A DNA stretch of 64,000 bases from Roseateles depolymerans. Lineage in GTDB: Bacteria; Pseudomonadota; Gammaproteobacteria; Burkholderiales; Burkholderiaceae_C. The translations under genes were made by a program, and so were the position numbers. Numbering within the stretch: the first letter of the stretch is position 1; every line of letters starts with the position of its first letter. Positions 61,105 to 64,000 of the stretch are shown here, piece by piece. The stretch spans positions 1-64,000 of the forward strand of contig QFOD01000017.1 in assembly GCA_003241055.1 (NCBI GenBank), written 5' to 3'. The notes under the pieces were generated by a model. That model ran no database searches. It saw nothing but the letters and a program-made list of their open reading frames with translations, and had not been told where the DNA came from.

Positions 61105-61857
61105 ATGTCCGTCGAATTCCTGCCCGACCGACGCCAGCTGCTGGCGCTCGCACTCGGTGAAGTCCTGTGGCAGGCGTCGTCCGCCCAAACCGCCCCGCGC
61201 GCCCAGGCATTGCCGCGGGTGCCGCTGTTCATCGGCACGGGCGAGCCGTCCGACCGCACGCCCGCCATGCTGGATTGGGTGGCGCAACAGCTGGCCCTGC
61301 AGTGGGACTACCAGCCCACGCCCTGGCTGCGCGCCCAGAAGCTGGCCGCCGCAGGCCAGGGGCTGATGTACGGCCTCGCACGCACGCCGCAGCGCGAACG
61401 GGAGCTGCGCTTCAGCCAGCCCATCTGGACCAACTACACCTGGGCCGTGATCCGCCAGGACGATGCCCGGCGGCTGACCCGGGCGACCGACCTCGACGGC
61501 CAGCCGCTGTGCTGGACGCGTGGATCCAGCTACGGCGAACTGCTGAGCCAGCTAGGATTGCGGCGACTGGATGCGCGGGAGGCCGTGGACGACGACGGCA
61601 GCCTGCGCATGCTGGCCGCCGGGCGCTGTCGCGCCACCTTGATCACGCTGGAATACAGCCAGCAGGGACTGGCTGTGCAACACCCGGCACTAGCCCGCCT
61701 GCACGAGCAGGGCCTCACGCTGATGCAGGCGCCGCTGGCCGCGACCGCCCTGCATTTCGTCACCGGGCTCAAGAGCCCCTGGGGCGGCGTGCTCGACCGC
61801 ATCGACCAGCTCGCCGCCCGTTCGCGCCCCGCGCTGGAGCGCCTGCGCCACGGCTAG
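61105..61857 (+). CDS. Periplasmic solute-binding-like protein (SBP_bac_3 type)
   Basis: A 250-residue protein from ATG 61105. A signal with a twin-arginine-like start (DRRQLLALALGEVLWQASSA) is followed by a periplasmic-binding domain of the amino-acid type: IGTGEPSDRTPAMLDWVAQQL, LMYGLARTPQRERELRFSQPIWTNYT and the late DDGSLRMLAAGRCRATLITLEYS. Such single-domain proteins without ABC partners are common in Burkholderiales and may bind small ligands. No transporter genes are adjacent, so the ligand is unknown. It is divergent from kdp. Confidence 0.8.
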   Translation: MSVEFLPDRRQLLALALGEVLWQASSAQTAPRAQALPRVPLFIGTGEPSDRTPAMLDWVAQQLALQWDYQPTPWLRAQKLAAAGQGLMYGLARTPQRERELRFSQPIWTNYTWAVIRQDDARRLTRATDLDGQPLCWTRGSSYGELLSQLGLRRLDAREAVDDDGSLRMLAAGRCRATLITLEYSQQGLAVQHPALARLHEQGLTLMQAPLAATALHFVTGLKSPWGGVLDRIDQLAARSRPALERLRHG

Positions 61858-61881
61858 GGAGGGTCTGCAAAATCCCTGGGC

Positions 61882-62583
61882 TCAGCGCTCCAGCGCCAGC
61901 TGGGTCAGCTCGATGCCCCGCTCCTTGGCGATCGCCTCCAGCACCGGCAGCAAGGGCCCGAGCTTCTCGTCCAGCGCATCGCGCACGGTGTCGACGACCA
62001 CCTGGGTGCTGCGCTCGATCTCGATGTGCACCGCGTCGCCCACCTGCTTGTCGCCGAAGGTGGTCATGCGCAGCGTCTCGGGAATGAGCCACACCTCGAA
62101 CCAGCCCGAGCCGTCGCGCTCGCGCTGCGCCTCGGCCACCGTCAGACTGCAGCCGTTCACGCCCACATAGCCCTTGGCGAAGACGTAGCGCATCCAGGGC
62201 GCCGGCAGCGCGAAGCGGAGCACATGGTTGTTGTCCGGCCTGCGGATCTCGGCCACGCGCGCGCTCACGTCCACATGGCCGGACAGCGGGTGGCCGCCGA
62301 TCTCGGCGCCGTCCTTGGCGGCCCGCTCGACGTTCAGACCCGACCCCGGCTGCAGGCCACCCAGCGTGGTCAGGCGCAGCGTCTGCGCCATCACGTCGAA
62401 CAGGGCCACATCGGGCGATGGCCGCTCGGTGACGGTCAGGCACACGCCGTCGCAGGCCACGCTGGCGCCTATGGCCAGCTCGCCGTCGAAGCCCTCAGGC
62501 AGACGCAGCTTCAGCGTATACAGGCCCTCGCGGGCATCGATGGCCTCCACATGGGCCACCCCTTGCACGATGCCGGTGAACAT
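61882..62583 (-). CDS. ribE: Riboflavin synthase alpha chain
   Basis: A 233-residue enzyme making riboflavin from two lumazine molecules. It starts MFTGIVQGVAHVEAI and has two similar lumazine-binding halves, each with its own signature: SVACDGVCLTVTE and GYVGVNGCSLTVAE, plus GHPLSGHVD. ATG 62583 overlaps the stop of the ArsC-like gene by 1 bp. The extra C-terminal segment (EAIAKERGIELTQLALER) is a little longer than in E. coli RibE. Confidence 0.94.
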   Translation of the reverse strand: MFTGIVQGVAHVEAIDAREGLYTLKLRLPEGFDGELAIGASVACDGVCLTVTERPSPDVALFDVMAQTLRLTTLGGLQPGSGLNVERAAKDGAEIGGHPLSGHVDVSARVAEIRRPDNNHVLRFALPAPWMRYVFAKGYVGVNGCSLTVAEAQRERDGSGWFEVWLIPETLRMTTFGDKQVGDAVHIEIERSTQVVVDTVRDALDEKLGPLLPVLEAIAKERGIELTQLALER

Positions 62584-62939
62584 CAGCGGCCTCCCTTCAT
62601 GGTTTCGAACTGCTCGGCCGAAAAGCCCAGCGTGAGCCGGCCATCGTCCCACCGGACAACCGGCCGCTTGATGACGCTGGGCTCCGCCCGCATCAGCGCG
62701 ATCGCGCTGGCGTCGTCGACGACGGCCGCCTTGGTGGCCTCATCCAGCTTGCGCCAGGTCGTGCCGGCGCGATTGACGAGCTTGTCACGCCCGAAGGCCG
62801 CCAGCCAGGCCGGCAGCAGCTCGGCCGGCACGCCCTGTTTCTTGTAGTCGTGAAACTCGACCTCGAGGCCGGCATCGGCCAGCCAGGCGCGCGCGCGCTT
62901 GACCGTGTCGCAGTTGGAAATGCCATAGACGGTGATCAT
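62583..62939 (-). CDS. ArsC/Spx-family protein (YffB-like)
   Basis: A 118-residue thioredoxin-fold protein from ATG 62939 (an ATG three codons earlier is also open). It begins MITVYGISNCDTVKRARAWL, with a single N-terminal Cys in SNCDTVK, and has LVNRAGTTWRKLDE and SVIKRPVVRWDDGRLTLGFS, typical of the ArsC/YffB family. YffB-type proteins are not arsenate reductases; the role is unclear (perhaps glutathione-linked). It is directly upstream of ribE. Confidence 0.88.
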   Translation of the reverse strand: MITVYGISNCDTVKRARAWLADAGLEVEFHDYKKQGVPAELLPAWLAAFGRDKLVNRAGTTWRKLDEATKAAVVDDASAIALMRAEPSVIKRPVVRWDDGRLTLGFSAEQFETMKGGR

Positions 62940-62962
62940 GGCCGTCACCGTACCATGGCCGC

Positions 62963-63697
62963 ATGATCGACTGGCTGGATGAGGACTCTCTCGACTTCCC
63001 CCCGACGGCGCGCGCGCTGGGCCCCGACAGCGAGGCCCCGGGCCTGCTGGCCGCCGGTGGCACGCTGACGCCCGAGCGGCTGCAGGCCGCCTACCGGCGC
63101 GGCATCTTCCCCTGGTACGGGCCGGAGCAGCCGCCGCTGTGGTGGGCGCCCGACCCGCGCATGGTGCTGCAGACGGCGCACTTCAAGCTGTCGCGCTCGC
63201 TGCGCAAGACCCTGCAGCGCTTCATCCGCACGCCGGGCTGCGAGATCCGCGTGGACCACGACCGCGCCGCCGTGCTGAGCGCCTGCGCCGATGCCCCGCG
63301 CGAAGGCCAGAACGGCACCTGGATCGTGCCGGAGCTGCAGGCGGCCTACCTCGCCTGGCCGGCGCTGCACAGCGTCGAGACCTGGATGGACGGCGAGCTC
63401 GCAGGCGGCCTGTACGGCGTGAACCTGGGCCGCATGTTCTATGGCGAGTCGATGTTCATGCGCCGCACCGACGCCTCCAAGATCGCGCTGGCAGCTCTGG
63501 TCTGCCTGTGCCGGGAATTCGACATCCCCTGGATAGACTGCCAGCAAAACACGCGCCACCTCGCGTCCCTGGGTGCGGCGGAAGTCTCAAGAAACGCCTT
63601 TGAATCGCATCTGGCCACCCACGCCGACCAGAGCGCCCCCAGGCCGTGGACCTATCATCCGGCCTACTGGCGACACCTCGACCTCCTGACCCCGTGA
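62963..63697 (+). CDS. aat: Leucyl/phenylalanyl-tRNA-protein transferase
   Basis: A 244-residue N-end-rule enzyme that adds Leu or Phe to proteins with N-terminal Lys or Arg. Family segments: FPPTARAL...PGLLAAGG, AYRRGIFPWYGPEQPPLWWAPDPRMVL, GTWIVPELQAAYLAW, VETWMDGELAGGLYGVNLGRMFYGESMF and WIDCQQNTRHLASLGA. Length is normal. The stop overlaps the bpt start (GTGA). With Bpt it adds destabilising N-terminal residues, so the two genes are partners. Confidence 0.96.
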   Translation: MIDWLDEDSLDFPPTARALGPDSEAPGLLAAGGTLTPERLQAAYRRGIFPWYGPEQPPLWWAPDPRMVLQTAHFKLSRSLRKTLQRFIRTPGCEIRVDHDRAAVLSACADAPREGQNGTWIVPELQAAYLAWPALHSVETWMDGELAGGLYGVNLGRMFYGESMFMRRTDASKIALAALVCLCREFDIPWIDCQQNTRHLASLGAAEVSRNAFESHLATHADQSAPRPWTYHPAYWRHLDLLTP

Positions 63698-64000
63698 CCC
63701 ATCCGCAAGAACTGCCTCTCGCGCAGATCCAGTTCTACGCCACGGCCGCCTACGCCTGCAGCTACGTGCCGGGGCGGCAGGCGCGTTCGCAGGTCGCCAC
63801 GCCCAGCCATCTGATCCACGCGGATGCCTACTCCAACCTGGTGGCCGCCGGCTTCCGGCGCAGCGGCCTCTTCACCTACCGCCCCTACTGCGACCAGTGC
63901 CGCGCCTGCGTGCCGCTGCGCATCCCGGTGGACCGTTTCGAGCCCAGCCGCTCGCAGCGCCGCGCCTGGCAAAAGCTCCGGCATCTGCAGGCCCGCGTGA
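63694..64000 (+). CDS. bpt: Aspartate/glutamate leucyltransferase, 3' end cut off by the window
   Basis: The first 102 residues of a Bpt/ATE-type transferase that adds Leu to N-terminal Asp or Glu. GTG 63694 starts it. The N-terminal cysteine signature CSYVPGR, SNLVAAGFRRSGLFTYRPYC and CRACVPLRIPVDRF (paired Cys) are present. The frame is open to the end of the window. Confidence 0.93.
   Translation, partial: MTHPQELPLAQIQFYATAAYACSYVPGRQARSQVATPSHLIHADAYSNLVAAGFRRSGLFTYRPYCDQCRACVPLRIPVDRFEPSRSQRRAWQKLRHLQARV

Overview
The window is high-GC DNA from a betaproteobacterium, most likely Burkholderiales of the Roseateles/Rubrivivax/Leptothrix kind. This is inferred from the gene families, the dfp-dut order, the kdp operon layout and codon use; genus is not certain. 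It has two parts joined at about position 29544/29545.

Positions 1 to about 29544 are the right-hand part of a large mobile element. Positions 96-19430 are a copper (possibly also silver) resistance island. The left block holds a cysteine-rich copper storage protein, a His-rich P1B-type Cu ATPase, small membrane proteins (one frameshifted), a CopZ-like chaperone, a second Cu ATPase with two HMA domains, and a CueR-type MerR regulator. The right block runs 8055-19430: small secreted His/Met-rich proteins, an outer-membrane lipoprotein, a multicopper oxidase, a cupredoxin, a CusF-like protein, a Spy-like protein and a complete CusCBA efflux pump ending at a good terminator. Four promoter-operators with the MerR-type 19-bp spacer (2848-2878, 4487-4517, 4567-4597, 7977-8007) look like one CueR regulon. 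Then come two small unknown genes and a HEPN/RES-type gene (20460-21851).

The mobility module is 22462-29039: a KfrA-like protein, three consecutive tyrosine recombinases (410, 616 and 630 aa), a TnpC-like small protein, and a complete dUTPase. Codon use and base composition are visibly more AT-rich here than on either side. Immediately beyond the element lies the first half of the resident dut gene, on the opposite strand, cut after motif II. The best reading is that the element inserted into chromosomal dut and carries its own dUTPase to replace the function it destroys. The missing 3' part of dut and the left end are not in this window.

From 29545 to 64000 the sequence is chromosome. Minus-strand genes coaBC, trmB, deoA, deoC, a purine nucleoside phosphorylase, cdd and a nucleoside ABC importer (two permeases, a double ATPase, a small membrane protein and a BMP-family binding protein) form a nucleoside uptake and salvage cluster. 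A MATE exporter, aconitase, TruD, a DUF4238 gene, a very long coiled-coil TonB-like protein, a 185-bp inverted-repeat element, an Hsp20 and a hypothetical protein follow. Next is a large kdp potassium operon on the minus strand: a 35-aa ORF, kdpF, kdpA, kdpB, a TorF-like porin, kdpC, a 43-aa ORF, a CorA-like gene, kdpD, kdpE and a DUF3820 gene. The window ends with a periplasmic binding protein, ribE, an ArsC/Spx-like protein, aat and the start of bpt.
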